Source: Lachnospiraceae bacterium
GTDB taxonomy: Bacteria > Bacillota > Clostridia > Lachnospirales > Lachnospiraceae
Direction of reading: 5' to 3'
Assembly: GCA_022791575.1 (NCBI GenBank)
Contig: JAAVZI010000045.1
Span: 1 to 64,000, forward strand
Length of the DNA stretch: 64,000 nucleotides
Below the pieces are notes generated by a model. It made no database searches and had not been told where the DNA came from. It saw only the letters and a list, made by a program, of their open reading frames with translations. A program made the position numbers and the translations under genes. Positions 8,414 to 18,224 of the stretch are shown here, piece after piece; position 1 is the stretch's first letter, and every line of letters begins with the position of its first letter.

Positions 8414-9376
8414 TTATGATTGTAGATAAATATTAATCTGGGAAACTACAGCAGCAGGATCTTCTAATTGCGGTAAATATGCAGTGTTTGGAATAATATC
8501 TTTCTCAATAGAAGGATTCAGCTCTGTATATTCATTCATAATTTCTTCTACATGTTTTACATCTGTTCCGCATATAAGGATTATGGTATTATTAATCTGT
8601 TTAATAGCATGTGCAATATTAATATTAACAAACCGGCCTCTTAAGCTGGAAAAGAGGAACTTAGCATTGGATTTACCCAAGTGTGCAGCTTCATGATAAG
8701 CAGCAATATTCTTGGATGAACATTTTCTTCTGTTGGAGAAATAGATACCATAAAATAGCTGTTTAATTTTATGGCTGCTTGTACACATATTATAGATTAA
8801 TGTACCAATAATAGGTGCTTCCAGCAAAAATTTTAATGATTTGGTTCGTTTGTTAGGTATCTTGTGCAGATTGGAAAGTTTCACCGGGTTAATCAGTAGA
8901 ATCCGGCCAAATAATTCTGGTCGTGCATTACAGGCCATGATCACAAACGTAGAGGATAATCCAGTTACAGCAACATCTGTTTTGTGACCAATCACATGAT
9001 TGATAAAGTCAGAGATCATCTGGACATACAGATAATTGGTGTAAGTAAACTTGGGTTTATCTGAACGACCACAGCCGATTAAATCTATCGTATAAACGGT
9101 ATGGTTCTCAGCAAGTTTTCTTACAGTTCGATTCCATTCATAGGCGGAGGCTGCAGGATTTAAGTCATGGATCAATAGTAAAGGTGTGCCTTGTCCCTGC
9201 TTTTTGTAATAAATGTTCCCGAAGCGCCATTTGTAAAAGCTGCCGGAACCGCTGTTCAGGCGATTTTTCCTAACAGAGAGGGAGAAAATCAGTTGATTAA
9301 TACAATGTAATCCAAGCGTAGTGACAGCAGTGATACAAAGCGCTGATTTTAGTTTATTTTTGAATGATTTTGTCAT
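8414..9376 (-). CDS. Alpha/beta-hydrolase fold protein, membrane-anchored, triad incomplete
   Basis: 320 residues with an N-terminal hydrophobic segment (about 11-32), then an alpha/beta-hydrolase fold: LLLIHDLNP (oxyanion-loop position), the nucleophile elbow VAVTGLSSTF, an Asp in ICGTDVKH, and the C-terminal strand ending NTAYLPQLEDP. In active relatives that last motif reads GHLPQLE; here the His position is Ala-Tyr. The elbow is GLSST rather than GxSxG. The enzyme may be inactive or altered. It lies downstream of the yjfB gene on the same strand with a hairpin in the 53-nt gap. Confidence 0.75.
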   Translation of the reverse strand: MTKSFKNKLKSALCITAVTTLGLHCINQLIFSLSVRKNRLNSGSGSFYKWRFGNIYYKKQGQGTPLLLIHDLNPAASAYEWNRTVRKLAENHTVYTIDLIGCGRSDKPKFTYTNYLYVQMISDFINHVIGHKTDVAVTGLSSTFVIMACNARPELFGRILLINPVKLSNLHKIPNKRTKSLKFLLEAPIIGTLIYNMCTSSHKIKQLFYGIYFSNRRKCSSKNIAAYHEAAHLGKSNAKFLFSSLRGRFVNINIAHAIKQINNTIILICGTDVKHVEEIMNEYTELNPSIEKDIIPNTAYLPQLEDPAAVVSQINIYLQS

Positions 9377-9391
9377 GTGGTTCCTCCAAAG

Positions 9392-9428
9392 ACGACCGAC
9401 GGACCTTAGTGTCCGTCAGTGCAGTCGT
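9392..9428 (-). other. Hairpin between yjfB-like gene and hydrolase gene
   Basis: GACGGAC (9398-9404) pairs with GTCCGTC (9411-9417), and outer ACGAC with GTCGT (9424-9428). No good T-tract follows on the minus strand; it may be an attenuator or mRNA-stabilising hairpin. Confidence 0.4.
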
Positions 9429-9429
9429 A

Positions 9430-9600
9430 TTAAACAGAAATGTCAATATTTTCCCCAAGTCCCGGTATGGCAGCCATTAGTTCAGTAATGGCATCTGCTT
9501 GAACTTCGGCCAATTCCTTAACATTTGCCAGCAGTTCATAGCCGATTGACATTTGTAAATCTGCCTGACTTAAAGCGGGTGATAATGAAGTAATATCCAT
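9430..9600 (-). CDS. YjfB-family small protein
   Basis: A 56-residue protein beginning MDITSLSPALSQADLQ, which matches the YjfB family of small Firmicutes proteins (start MDIxSLSxALSQ), sometimes annotated as putative motility proteins without firm proof. ATG at 9600 sits 7 nt behind AGGAGG; a longer frame from 9636 has no such site. It precedes the hydrolase gene. Confidence 0.75.
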   Translation of the reverse strand: MDITSLSPALSQADLQMSIGYELLANVKELAEVQADAITELMAAIPGLGENIDISV

Positions 9601-9800
9601 ATAAATACCTCCTGTTCTTTTTATAAAGTATACCATGATTTATCAAAAAGTACAATTAATTTACAGATATTTAAGAAATATTTTGTTATTCCGCTTAGGA
9701 ACGCTACAATCTGATAGACTTTATTTTGGAAATATGTTACACTCGTATAGAGAAAAATGAAGAAAGACGGTTTATAATTCGAGAAAGGGTGATGATAAAT

Positions 9801-10898
9801 ATGCATTTTTATATGCCAGTAAAAACCTTTTATGAGAAGGATTGTGTGCATAATCATATAGAAGAATTGGCTGCATTTGGAAAAAAGGCACTATTGGTTA
9901 CGGGAAAGAACTCGTCCAGAATCAATGGAGCATTATCCGATGTGGAGCAGGCTTTGGAAAGCCAGGACAGAGCTTATGCTGTTTATAATCAAATAGAAGA
10001 GAATCCATCGATTGAGACAGTGATGAAAGCGAGAGAGTACGGACTGCAGAAAAAAGCAGATTATGTGATTGGTATCGGAGGAGGATCACCTCTGGACGCT
10101 GCCAAAGCAATTGCGTTGATGATGAAAAATAAGGATAGAGATGCGGATCTTTTATATAGCAGGGAGAAAGCCGAAGCGCTTCCGGTAATAGCTGTTCCTA
10201 CCACATGCGGAACTGGTTCTGAGGTAACGCCATATGCAATTTTGACGATACACGAAAAGCATACCAAGGCCAGTCTGCCACACAGAATATTTCCGGAGCT
10301 GGCGTTGATTGATGGAAAATATTTAAGAACGGCCAGTAAGAATATGATAGCTAATACAGCTGTGGACGCATTGGGGCATTTTATAGAAAGTTATTGCAAC
10401 GCCAATGCTACAGAATACAGTCGGATGCTGTGCAGTTACGGAATGGAGGTATGGGCAAGAAGCAAAGAAGTGCTGCTGGGAAAAAGAGAAGGAACGGAGC
10501 TGGATTTTCAGAATCTAATGTGTGCTTCTTCTATGGCAGGAATGGCAATCAGCCATACTGGAACGTCATTGCCGCATGGAATGAGCTATAAACTGACTTA
10601 TGAGAAGAATATTCCGCATGGCAAAGCAGTAGGAATCTTTCAGGCGGCTTATTTGGAGCATGTAGAGGAAGCAGATCAGGCAGCAGTTTTGCATAAGATT
10701 GGTATGGATTCAGTAAGAGACCTGCATCAGTTCATTAGTAAAGCAGTTGGAACAGTAGAGATAGAAGAAAGTTTTTTACAGGAAGCTGTGAGGGAGATGA
10801 TGGCTAATGCTGGAAAATTAGCAAATTGCCCCTACCAGGTAGAGAATGATCGAATGGAAGGATTATATAGAAAATCCTGTGATATGATTGATTTGTAA
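9801..10898 (+). CDS. Iron-containing alcohol dehydrogenase
   Basis: Group III metal-dependent alcohol dehydrogenase of 365 residues. Visible features are the nucleotide-binding GIGGGSPLDAAKAIAL, then AVPTTCGTGSEVTPYA, and metal-ligand regions DALGHFIESY and HGMSYKLTYEKNIPHG. Substrate is unknown; members act on alcohols, diols and glycerol. I start at ATG 9801: AGAAAGGGTGAT (9782-9793) matches the anti-Shine-Dalgarno and leaves 7 nt. ATG 9792 would overlap that site. It appears monocistronic; a second member of the family, FucO-like, is at 45758. Confidence 0.85.
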   Translation: MHFYMPVKTFYEKDCVHNHIEELAAFGKKALLVTGKNSSRINGALSDVEQALESQDRAYAVYNQIEENPSIETVMKAREYGLQKKADYVIGIGGGSPLDAAKAIALMMKNKDRDADLLYSREKAEALPVIAVPTTCGTGSEVTPYAILTIHEKHTKASLPHRIFPELALIDGKYLRTASKNMIANTAVDALGHFIESYCNANATEYSRMLCSYGMEVWARSKEVLLGKREGTELDFQNLMCASSMAGMAISHTGTSLPHGMSYKLTYEKNIPHGKAVGIFQAAYLEHVEEADQAAVLHKIGMDSVRDLHQFISKAVGTVEIEESFLQEAVREMMANAGKLANCPYQVENDRMEGLYRKSCDMIDL

Positions 10899-10973
10899 TA
10901 TATTATAGATAGATATAATTAAAAACATGAGTCAACCAGACATCAAACGAGTGTGCTGAGAGGAGTTAATATT

Positions 10974-12386
10974 ATGGAAAGCAAGTTAAATATTTATAAC
11001 ACACTAACAAGAAAGGTAGAACCATTTATTCCAAATGAAGAGGGAAAGGTAAAAATGTATACCTGCGGCCCGACTGTCTACCACTATGCGCATATAGGAA
11101 ACTTGAGAAGTTACATTATGGAGGATGTATTGGAGAAGTATCTGCGTTACGCAGGGTACGATGTAAAGCGTGTTATGAATATTACAGATGTAGGACATCT
11201 GTCCAGTGACGCAGATACAGGAGAAGACAAGATGCTTAAGGGAGCCAGACGGGAGAAAAAGACGGTACTTGAGATTGCCAAGTTCTATACGGATGCTTTT
11301 TTTGCAGACTGTGCAAAATTAAATATCAAAACCCCCGACATTGTAGAGCCGGCAACCAATTGTATCGATGAATTTATTCATATGATAGAGGTACTTTTAG
11401 AAAATGGATATGCCTATGCAGCAGGTGAAAATATTTATTTTGATACATCGAAAGCAAAGGATTATTTTGCGTTGTCCAATCATAGCCAGGAGGAGTTATT
11501 TGTTGGAGTCCGTGATGATGTTGATGAGGACATTAATAAAAGAAATAAAAGTGACTTTGTATTATGGTTTACGAAATCAAAGTTTGATTCTCAGGAACTG
11601 AAATGGGATAGTCCATGGGGAGTTGGGTATCCAGGCTGGCATATTGAGTGTTCCAGCATCAGTATGAAACATTTGGGAGAGAATTTGGATATTCACTGCG
11701 GAGGAGTTGATAATATCTTTCCGCATCATACCAATGAGATTGCACAAAGTGAGGCTTATGTAGGCCACAAATGGTGTAATTATTGGTTCCATATTCAGCA
11801 TTTGAACGATAAGCAGGGAAAAATGAGCAAATCTTCAGGAGAATTTCTGACAGTATCATTACTGGAAGAAAAAGGCTACAATCCGCTGGTATATAGAATG
11901 TTCTGTCTACAGTCACATTATAGAAAGCCTTTAGAATTTGATTTTGCTATTCTGGATAATGTAGCAGCGGCCTATAAAAAATTGATTGTAAAAATCGGTC
12001 AAATGGAAGAGGATGGAGAAGCTGACGAAAAGTTCATGGAGGACTACCATAGAAAGTTCAGCGACGCCTTGGGAAGTGATCTTAATACATCTATGGGGAT
12101 TACTGTGCTTTATGATCTGCTAAAGGAGTCTTGTAATGATACAACAAAGCTTAGATTGCTGAAGGAATTTGATAATGTATTATCTTTAAACTTGTTAGAA
12201 GGGGAGCAGACGGGCAGAAAAGTAGATACTCAGCTGGAAACATACATCATGGAAAAAATTGAAGAACGTAAGGCAGCAAAAAAAGATAAGGATTTTGCAA
12301 GGGCAGATGCGATTCGGGAAGAATTATCAGCTAAAGGAGTGGCAATTAAAGATACTCGAGAAGGAACTATCTGGGAATTAATATAA
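10974..12386 (+). CDS. cysS: Cysteinyl-tRNA synthetase
   Basis: 470 residues, normal for CysRS, which charges tRNA-Cys in the cytoplasm. The HIGH-type motif is YHYAHIGNLRSY with the zinc-ligand Cys in YTCGPTVY, and further zinc ligands in IECSSISMKH and the HCGGVDNIFPHH segment. The KMSKS loop is GKMSKSSGEF. The C terminus has the usual ARADAIREELSAKGV helix. ATG 10974 lies 9 nt behind AGGAG, favouring it over the GTG at 10953. Confidence 0.95.
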   Translation: MESKLNIYNTLTRKVEPFIPNEEGKVKMYTCGPTVYHYAHIGNLRSYIMEDVLEKYLRYAGYDVKRVMNITDVGHLSSDADTGEDKMLKGARREKKTVLEIAKFYTDAFFADCAKLNIKTPDIVEPATNCIDEFIHMIEVLLENGYAYAAGENIYFDTSKAKDYFALSNHSQEELFVGVRDDVDEDINKRNKSDFVLWFTKSKFDSQELKWDSPWGVGYPGWHIECSSISMKHLGENLDIHCGGVDNIFPHHTNEIAQSEAYVGHKWCNYWFHIQHLNDKQGKMSKSSGEFLTVSLLEEKGYNPLVYRMFCLQSHYRKPLEFDFAILDNVAAAYKKLIVKIGQMEEDGEADEKFMEDYHRKFSDALGSDLNTSMGITVLYDLLKESCNDTTKLRLLKEFDNVLSLNLLEGEQTGRKVDTQLETYIMEKIEERKAAKKDKDFARADAIREELSAKGVAIKDTREGTIWELI

Positions 12387-12486
12387 AGAACCATATATAA
12401 TTCGACAAAAGTTTCCAGTATATTCCAAAAAAGTACAGAAAGTTTTGGAAGTGTAAGAAAAATGCAATAAAATTACAAATAAAGTG

Positions 12487-12515
12487 TTGAAATTTTCTGT
12501 GATTTTTAATAAAAT
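12487..12515 (+). promoter_or_regulatory. Predicted sigma-A promoter of the chemoreceptor gene
   Basis: TTGAAA (12487-12492), 17-nt spacer, TAAAAT (12510-12515), 30 nt before the chemoreceptor start. Confidence 0.6.
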
Positions 12516-12544
12516 AAAGGTAACTAATTAAGAGGAGTGGTCAG

Positions 12545-14239
12545 ATGAAAAAGGCAATGAATCAATCAGTGTTAACCCTTATTTTAAATGGTGTTTCAAT
12601 TCTTGCACTATTATTCCTGGTATATTCGCTGTTTTCATACAGCGGTATCAGCAGTCAGTTGGAGAAGGCCAATGATGAGCGGTATGACCTGACTTATAAT
12701 GCCAATCGCTTTATGAATGGTTCGGCATATCTTACAAATGAAGTGCGCGCGTTTGCCGCCACAGGAGAACAGGAACATTATGACAATTACTGGAACGAGG
12801 TCAATAATCTAAAAAACCGCGATGAAGGCGTTAAGGCTATGCAGGACATTGGTATTACCAGCGAAGAGCAGAAAATGGTAGATGATATGTATGCTCTTTC
12901 GAATAAGCTGGTACCTCTTGAGGAAAATGCAATGAAAGAGGTAAAAGCAAATAAGAAGCAGAAAGCCATTGATTATGTATACGGTAAGGATTACAGCACA
13001 TCCATTGCCAAGATTAACTCCTTAAAAGAGCAGTTTCTAAATGCTTTGGACACAAGAACGCAGGAAAAGATAAACACATTGAGTAAAAAAGCGGATGGTA
13101 TCCGCTGGACTATGATCGTAGCGTTTGTTATGGTTGGAATTATCCAGTTGATTAGTATGCTGGTAACGAGAAGAAAGGTTCTGCGTCCCGTTATAGCTGT
13201 CCGAGATCAGATGAAAGAGATCTCACAGGGCAATCTTTCGGCAAATTTTGCACTAGAGCCGGATACATCCGAAATTGGAATGCTGGTAGCTTCTATTCAT
13301 GAAACAAAGCGTGAGCTGAAGAAATATATTAGTGACATCGACTCCAAACTAGATCAGATGGCACAAGGAAATATGGATTTAACTATTAATATTGATTATC
13401 GTGGTGAATTCCTGCCAATTAAGAATGCGTTACAGCAGATATTGGAAGGACTTAATTCGTCACTTTTCCAGATCAAACAGACAGCCGGTCAGGTAACGGA
13501 AGAGGCAGAAAGAATGGCAGATGGAGCGCAGACGTTATCCAATGGCGCAGTAAGACAGGCTTCTGCGGTACAGGAATTATCAGCCAGCATTCAGGAGATA
13601 TCCGGCCAAGTAGATCGTACTTCAGAGGAAGCAGAAAATGCACGGAATTGTTCACAGGATGCAGCTACGCAGCTGACTCTGTGTAATGAGAAGATGGGAG
13701 ATCTGACCACTGCAATGATGAATATTTCCACTGCGTCCAGTCAGATTGGTGGAATTATTAAAACAATTGAAGATATCTCATTCCAGACAAATCTTCTGGC
13801 ATTAAATGCAGCTGTAGAGGCCGCACATGCAGGAGAAGCAGGAAAAGGCTTTGCGGTCGTGGCAGATGAGATCAGAGAGCTGGCAAACAAGAGCTCTTCA
13901 TCAGCGCAGGATATTACAGAGCTGATAGAGAATTCAATTAAGCTGGTACAGCATGGTACAGAATTAACAAATGAAACAACAAAGGCGCTTGAAACAGTTG
14001 TTTCCCGTTCAGGCAGTTCTTTGGAGATGGTGGAGCGTATAGCAGATTCTGCCGTACAACAGTCGCAGGCACTGAGACAGGTACGGCAGGGAATGGAACA
14101 GATTTCGGAAGTGGTTCAGACAAATGCAGCTACAGCAGAGGAATCCGCTACATCTGCTAATGAGCTACAGACACAGGCCCAAGCATTAAGAGAATCTGTA
14201 CATAAGTTCAAACTTCGCAGAGAAGGTGGATTTTACTAA
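12545..14239 (+). CDS. Methyl-accepting chemotaxis protein
   Basis: 564 residues. Membrane helix 1 lies near residues 10-32; a helical extracytoplasmic domain, probably four-helix bundle, follows; helix 2 is near 185-206, then a HAMP region. The signalling tip is unmistakable: [19 protein letters not shown], then [15 protein letters not shown]. It would pass ligand information to CheA/CheW. The C terminus ends in a basic KLRREGGFY without a CheR-docking pentapeptide. It is a single-gene unit with its own promoter and terminator. Confidence 0.95.
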   Translation: MKKAMNQSVLTLILNGVSILALLFLVYSLFSYSGISSQLEKANDERYDLTYNANRFMNGSAYLTNEVRAFAATGEQEHYDNYWNEVNNLKNRDEGVKAMQDIGITSEEQKMVDDMYALSNKLVPLEENAMKEVKANKKQKAIDYVYGKDYSTSIAKINSLKEQFLNALDTRTQEKINTLSKKADGIRWTMIVAFVMVGIIQLISMLVTRRKVLRPVIAVRDQMKEISQGNLSANFALEPDTSEIGMLVASIHETKRELKKYISDIDSKLDQMAQGNMDLTINIDYRGEFLPIKNALQQILEGLNSSLFQIKQTAGQVTEEAERMADGAQTLSNGAVRQASAVQELSASIQEISGQVDRTSEEAENARNCSQDAATQLTLCNEKMGDLTTAMMNISTASSQIGGIIKTIEDISFQTNLLALNAAVEAAHAGEAGKGFAVVADEIRELANKSSSSAQDITELIENSIKLVQHGTELTNETTKALETVVSRSGSSLEMVERIADSAVQQSQALRQVRQGMEQISEVVQTNAATAEESATSANELQTQAQALRESVHKFKLRREGGFY

Positions 14240-14290
14240 TAAGATCAAGTAAGTTAGTGATTAGGGTATAGGGGTTACATAAATATTAAG

Positions 14291-14334
14291 ACAGCCGCAA
14301 AACATGTTGAATCTGTTTTGCGGCTGTTGTTTTA
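14291..14334. terminator. Rho-independent terminator, possibly bidirectional
   Basis: ACAGCCGCAAAACA (14291-14304) pairs with TGTTTTGCGGCTGT (14314-14327), followed by a T-rich run. It closes the chemoreceptor transcript and faces the end of the por operon. Confidence 0.85.
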
Positions 14335-14367
14335 TTATCTAAATCATTTATGTGGCTTATTGCTGAA

Positions 14368-15300
14368 TTATTTATTCATTGCAGCAAGAGCCTGCAGTTC
14401 TTCCCACTGGCGATCAACGTCTGCCTGAATGGTCTTAATTGCTTCTTCATTCTTAAGAATATGTTTAAATCTTCCCTGTGCTTCAATCCAGTCTGTAACT
14501 GGTCGTTTATTTTTTGGTTCGTAGGTAATATGATATTTTCCGTCTACGACTTCATATAATGGCCAGAAGCAGGAATCTACAGCAAGTTCAATAATCTCCA
14601 TTAACTTCGGTGTATCATATCTCCAACCACGTGGGCAGGGAGCCAGAACATTCAAGAAAGCAGCGCCAGGAGTATAGATGGCTTTTTCAGATTTTTCGTG
14701 CAGATCCTTAAAGTTCTTGAATGGTGCAGTCTGTGCAACATAGGGAATATTATGAGCAACCATAACTTTAGTTAGCTCTTTACGACCCTGCTGTTTGCCC
14801 GGAATTACCTTTCCGGCTGGAGAAGTAGTGGTATCTGCATATCTCGGAGTAGCAGAAGAACGCTGAATACCTGTATTCATGTATGCGCCGTTATCGTATG
14901 CAACATAAACCATATCATGACCGCGCTCCATCGCACCCGATAAAGCCTGCAGACCAATATCATAAGTACCGCCGTCACCACCGAAAGCGATAAATTTGTA
15001 AGTATCATCTATTTTGCCAGTCTTTACCAAATTGCGGTAAGCGGCTTCAATACCAGCTGCATTGGCTCCTGCATTTTCAAATGCAGAATGGAAGAAAGAA
15101 TCTTCCCATGCGGTGTATGGATAAGTATAAGTAGATACTTCCAGACATCCGGTAGCAGATGTGATAACTGCTTTGTCTTCCTCTTTTAATGCTCTGAGTA
15201 CCGCGCGGACTACCACTGGAGCACCACAGCCGGCACACATTCTATGTCCACCCGTTAAACGCTCAGGCTTTTTGGACACTTCTTTTAAATTATAAGCCAT
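14368..15300 (-). CDS. porB: Pyruvate:ferredoxin oxidoreductase, beta subunit
   Basis: 310 residues, the thiamine-diphosphate subunit of a four-subunit 2-oxoacid:ferredoxin oxidoreductase. It has cluster ligands in HRMCAGCGAPVV and ATGCLEV, and the ThDP/Mg site FGGDGGTYDIGLQAL. With porC, porD and porA upstream it converts pyruvate and CoA to acetyl-CoA, CO2 and reduced ferredoxin. Last gene of the operon, 11 nt after porA. Pyruvate is the likeliest substrate; 2-ketoisovalerate-type specificity cannot be excluded by eye. Confidence 0.92.
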   Translation of the reverse strand: MAYNLKEVSKKPERLTGGHRMCAGCGAPVVVRAVLRALKEEDKAVITSATGCLEVSTYTYPYTAWEDSFFHSAFENAGANAAGIEAAYRNLVKTGKIDDTYKFIAFGGDGGTYDIGLQALSGAMERGHDMVYVAYDNGAYMNTGIQRSSATPRYADTTTSPAGKVIPGKQQGRKELTKVMVAHNIPYVAQTAPFKNFKDLHEKSEKAIYTPGAAFLNVLAPCPRGWRYDTPKLMEIIELAVDSCFWPLYEVVDGKYHITYEPKNKRPVTDWIEAQGRFKHILKNEEAIKTIQADVDRQWEELQALAAMNK

Positions 15301-15311
15301 TTCGGTACCTC

Positions 15312-16490
15312 CTATTCTTCTGCAAGACCAAGATAACGATATACATTATCTGTCTTGCCAGCTTTAACGATTTCAGCTAAGTCATTATAAACAGATTCGA
15401 TGTCACTGGTCTTAACGTCGCGGCCGCCCAGTCCATAGATGTAATTTATGAGCATCGGCCTTGTTTCCAGATCGTATAAAGCACTTCTAACTTCCAGGAA
15501 CAGAGGAGCACCGGCATCATTTAAGCTGCAGGTTTTATCAAGAACAGCAACAGCTTTGACATGCTTGAGGACTTCGGCGATTTCCTCTTTCGGGAAAGGA
15601 CGGAATACACGGATCTTTAATAAACCAGCCTTAATGCCTTTTTCCCTCAGCTGATCAACCGTATACTTGGCTGTACCAGCAGTGGAACCAATAATAACAA
15701 TGGCGATTTCCGCATCATCTAATTTATATTCTTCATATAAACCATATTTTCTGCCAGTGAGTTTTTCAAATTCTGCAGAATATTTGAGGATTGCCTCTTT
15801 GGCGTTCTTCATGCCTTCTGCCTGCTGGCGCTTGGTCTCATAGTGGTATCCCTGAAGAGCTAACGGTCCATAAGCGGACGGGCTTTTCAGCAGTGCATAT
15901 TCAGGATTGAATTCACCAACAAAATCTTTTACTTCCTGATCTTCCATCAGTTCAATATTTTCAACGGAATGGGAAGTGATGAAACCATCGTAGCAGTTCA
16001 TAAATGGCAGCATAACATCAGGATCTTCTGCAACTTTTGTACCAATAATAAAGTTGTCATACGCTTCCTGATTGTTCTCGCCGTATACCTGAATCCAGCC
16101 TGAGTCTCTTGCACCCATAGAATCAGAGTGATCGTTGTGAATATTTAAAGGACCAGATACAGTTCTGTTTACACAGCTCATTATAACCGGAGTCCGGCTG
16201 GAAGCTGCAATATAAAGCATTTCATACATAAGTGCCAGACCATTGGAGGATGTTGCTGTCATAGCACGGGCACCAGCTGCGGAAGCTGCGATGGAAGCAG
16301 ACATAGCAGAATGTTCAGACTCAACAGGAACGAATTCTGTATCAACCAAACCATCATTTACAAAGCTTGCAAAATACTGTGGCACTTCTGTGGAAGGTGT
16401 AATCGGGAATGCTGCCACAACACCCGGATTAATCTGGCGCATTGCGATTGCAACGGCCTCGTTGCCTGATAATTTATCCTTCTTAGCCAT
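15312..16490 (-). CDS. porA: Pyruvate:ferredoxin oxidoreductase, alpha subunit
   Basis: 392 residues. The N-terminal domain carries FPITPSTEVPQYF and the VESEHSAMSASIAAS region, which hold the conserved substrate-loop Thr and the Glu typical of the family. Domain II (AIVIIGSTAGTAKYTVDQL) follows. Overlaps the porD stop by one base (16490), implying coupled translation. Confidence 0.92.
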   Translation of the reverse strand: MAKKDKLSGNEAVAIAMRQINPGVVAAFPITPSTEVPQYFASFVNDGLVDTEFVPVESEHSAMSASIAASAAGARAMTATSSNGLALMYEMLYIAASSRTPVIMSCVNRTVSGPLNIHNDHSDSMGARDSGWIQVYGENNQEAYDNFIIGTKVAEDPDVMLPFMNCYDGFITSHSVENIELMEDQEVKDFVGEFNPEYALLKSPSAYGPLALQGYHYETKRQQAEGMKNAKEAILKYSAEFEKLTGRKYGLYEEYKLDDAEIAIVIIGSTAGTAKYTVDQLREKGIKAGLLKIRVFRPFPKEEIAEVLKHVKAVAVLDKTCSLNDAGAPLFLEVRSALYDLETRPMLINYIYGLGGRDVKTSDIESVYNDLAEIVKAGKTDNVYRYLGLAEE

Positions 16491-16807
16491 TATTCTTCCT
16501 GACCTCCTTCTACGTATTCAAGAGCACCGAACGGACATACTTCGCAGCATACGCCGCAGCCCTTACAGTGGTCATAATCGATCCCTGCCATCTTACCGTC
16601 TTTTAATACGATGGAAGAATCCGGACATACAGGAAAACATAATCTGCAGTCCTTGCATTTTTCAGCATCAAATACAGGTCTGTTAGCTCTCCAGCCGCCT
16701 GTTATGTAATATTTTGCATTACCGCCTGTTGGGATAATACCACCCAGTGTGGTCTGCTGCCAGGGTGTCTGCGGGTCAACAATCCATTTTTCCTTATCAA
16801 CTGCCAT
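16490..16807 (-). CDS. porD: Pyruvate:ferredoxin oxidoreductase, delta (ferredoxin-like) subunit
   Basis: 105 residues with two [4Fe-4S] ferredoxin motifs, CKDCRLCFPVCP and CKGCGVCCEVCP, the electron-exit subunit of the complex. Start and stop each overlap the neighbouring por genes by one base. Confidence 0.93.
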   Translation of the reverse strand: MAVDKEKWIVDPQTPWQQTTLGGIIPTGGNAKYYITGGWRANRPVFDAEKCKDCRLCFPVCPDSSIVLKDGKMAGIDYDHCKGCGVCCEVCPFGALEYVEGGQEE

Positions 16808-17382
16808 TATCCTTTAACCTCCTTTAATGCAAGTTTAACAGCCTCCATATTCGGAGCGATAACTGCTGGTTTTGTCTTGAATTTATGGTTGAAAGACTTA
16901 TCCATTGCATTGATGAAAGTCTCATCATCCAAAATGTTAGCAACCTTAACAATAGCAGCAAGCATAGGCGTATTTGGGAAATATCTACCCAATGTCTCCA
17001 TAGAAATCTTTCTTGCATCAATTGTATAGATTTTACCTTTATAATCCTTTAACTTATCCTTAAATGCTTCTGGTCCTTTGTCGGAGTTGATAATAATAGC
17101 TCCGGTCTCTTTTGCACCTGCAGCAACATCTACGACATCAATTAAAGTATCGTCAACAATAACCACATAATCTGGTTCGTAGATATTGGAATGTACAGTA
17201 ATGGGATCATCACTGATTCTGTTGTAGGCAGTAATCGGCGCACCCATACGCTCCGGTCCATACTCAGGAAAACCCTGAACGTATTTTCCAGTATCAAATG
17301 CAGCCTCAGCCAGTAACAGAGAAGCAGTCTTGGCCCCCTGACCGCCGCGGCCATGCCAGCGGATTTCTAACATATTGCTCAT
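16807..17382 (-). CDS. porC: Pyruvate:ferredoxin oxidoreductase, gamma subunit
   Basis: 191 residues, beginning EIRWHGRGGQGAKTASLLLAEAA, the signature of the gamma subunit, and continuing through a GFPEYGPERMGAP segment. First gene of the leftward por operon in the order gamma-delta-alpha-beta. AGGAGG lies 9 nt before the ATG. Its promoter and a palindromic operator are in the 143-nt region to its right. Confidence 0.92.
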   Translation of the reverse strand: MSNMLEIRWHGRGGQGAKTASLLLAEAAFDTGKYVQGFPEYGPERMGAPITAYNRISDDPITVHSNIYEPDYVVIVDDTLIDVVDVAAGAKETGAIIINSDKGPEAFKDKLKDYKGKIYTIDARKISMETLGRYFPNTPMLAAIVKVANILDDETFINAMDKSFNHKFKTKPAVIAPNMEAVKLALKEVKG

Positions 17383-17411
17383 TTCTTCATCCTCCTTTTA
17401 AATTAAACACG

Positions 17412-17427
17412 TGTACGATATTGTACA
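17412..17427. promoter_or_regulatory. Palindromic operator candidate in the por leader
   Basis: TGTACGATATTGTACA, an inverted repeat with one mismatched pair. It sits directly downstream of the predicted por start point, a usual repressor position. It does not match the Rex box I know (TTGTTAA type), so the regulator is unknown. Confidence 0.5.
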
Positions 17428-17435
17428 TGAGATTA

Positions 17436-17464
17436 ATTTTAACATTTTCTAGTATTTTCGTCAA
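17436..17464 (-). promoter_or_regulatory. Predicted sigma-A promoter of the por operon
   Basis: On the minus strand TTGACG (17464-17459), 17-nt spacer, TAAAAT (17441-17436). Confidence 0.7.
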
Positions 17465-17525
17465 GGCAGGAGACAGGATTTGACAGGAAAATACATGGAT
17501 TTTTCAAATGTAATCTGACAGTTAT

Positions 17526-18224
17526 CTATTGAAGTACAAAGTCGGTAAATGACTTCACCGTTTGTTTTACATTGCGTTGGGAAATATAAATAGAATAGTC
17601 ATCACTCATAATGATTTTATTGTGTTTTCGTATCAGGTCACGGATATATTTCATGTTGACCAGGAAGGATTGATTCGGCTGAATAAAGTATTCTTTAGGC
17701 AGCATGGAGATTAATGTCTTTAAACTTAGATAACTGGAAAGTGTTTTTCTGGTTGTAACTATGTAAGAATAATTATTGGAAACATGAACATACATAATAT
17801 CCCCGACTTTTACAGAGGCTGTAACGCCTTCTGAACGTATGGGGATTCTCTGTCTGAGTATTTGATCGTGTTCGATTGAATGGTATAAATCAATCAGCTG
17901 CTGATTGGTAATAGGTTTTTTGATATAACGATAGGCAGGAACCTTGTAACCTTCATAGAGGTATTTTTCATATGCAGTTAGAAGAATGATACGCGTATCC
18001 CGGTAGAATTTATGGTATTTTAACATAAAGTCTATTCCAGATATGCCAGGCATTTCAATATCTAGGAACAATATTTCCAGATTTTGGGCGCGTTTGTCTT
18101 TGCTAAGCTCATTTGTATTATGGTATTCCAGAATTTCTGGATTTTCCTCTGCAAAAGGGCTGTTTAATAGTTTCTCTCTTAAAATGCGGCATGCTTCGGT
18201 GCTGTCATCACAAATTCCTATCAA
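17526..18224 (-). CDS. LytTR-family response regulator (AgrA-like)
   Basis: 232 residues. A receiver domain starts LIGICDDSTEACRI and has the phosphoacceptor Asp in ILFLDIEMPGISGIDF. The C-terminal half is a LytTR DNA-binding domain (YVHVSNNYSYIVTTRK, then YFIQPNQSFLVNMKYI). I place the start at TTG 18224, 6 nt after GGAGGGG; no ATG fits and an upstream ATG at 18329 would lie deep inside the kinase gene. The start therefore overlaps the kinase gene by 17 nt. This is the only two-component response regulator in the peptide island, so it is the natural candidate to bind the tandem repeats there. Confidence 0.88.
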   Translation of the reverse strand: MIGICDDSTEACRILREKLLNSPFAEENPEILEYHNTNELSKDKRAQNLEILFLDIEMPGISGIDFMLKYHKFYRDTRIILLTAYEKYLYEGYKVPAYRYIKKPITNQQLIDLYHSIEHDQILRQRIPIRSEGVTASVKVGDIMYVHVSNNYSYIVTTRKTLSSYLSLKTLISMLPKEYFIQPNQSFLVNMKYIRDLIRKHNKIIMSDDYSIYISQRNVKQTVKSFTDFVLQ

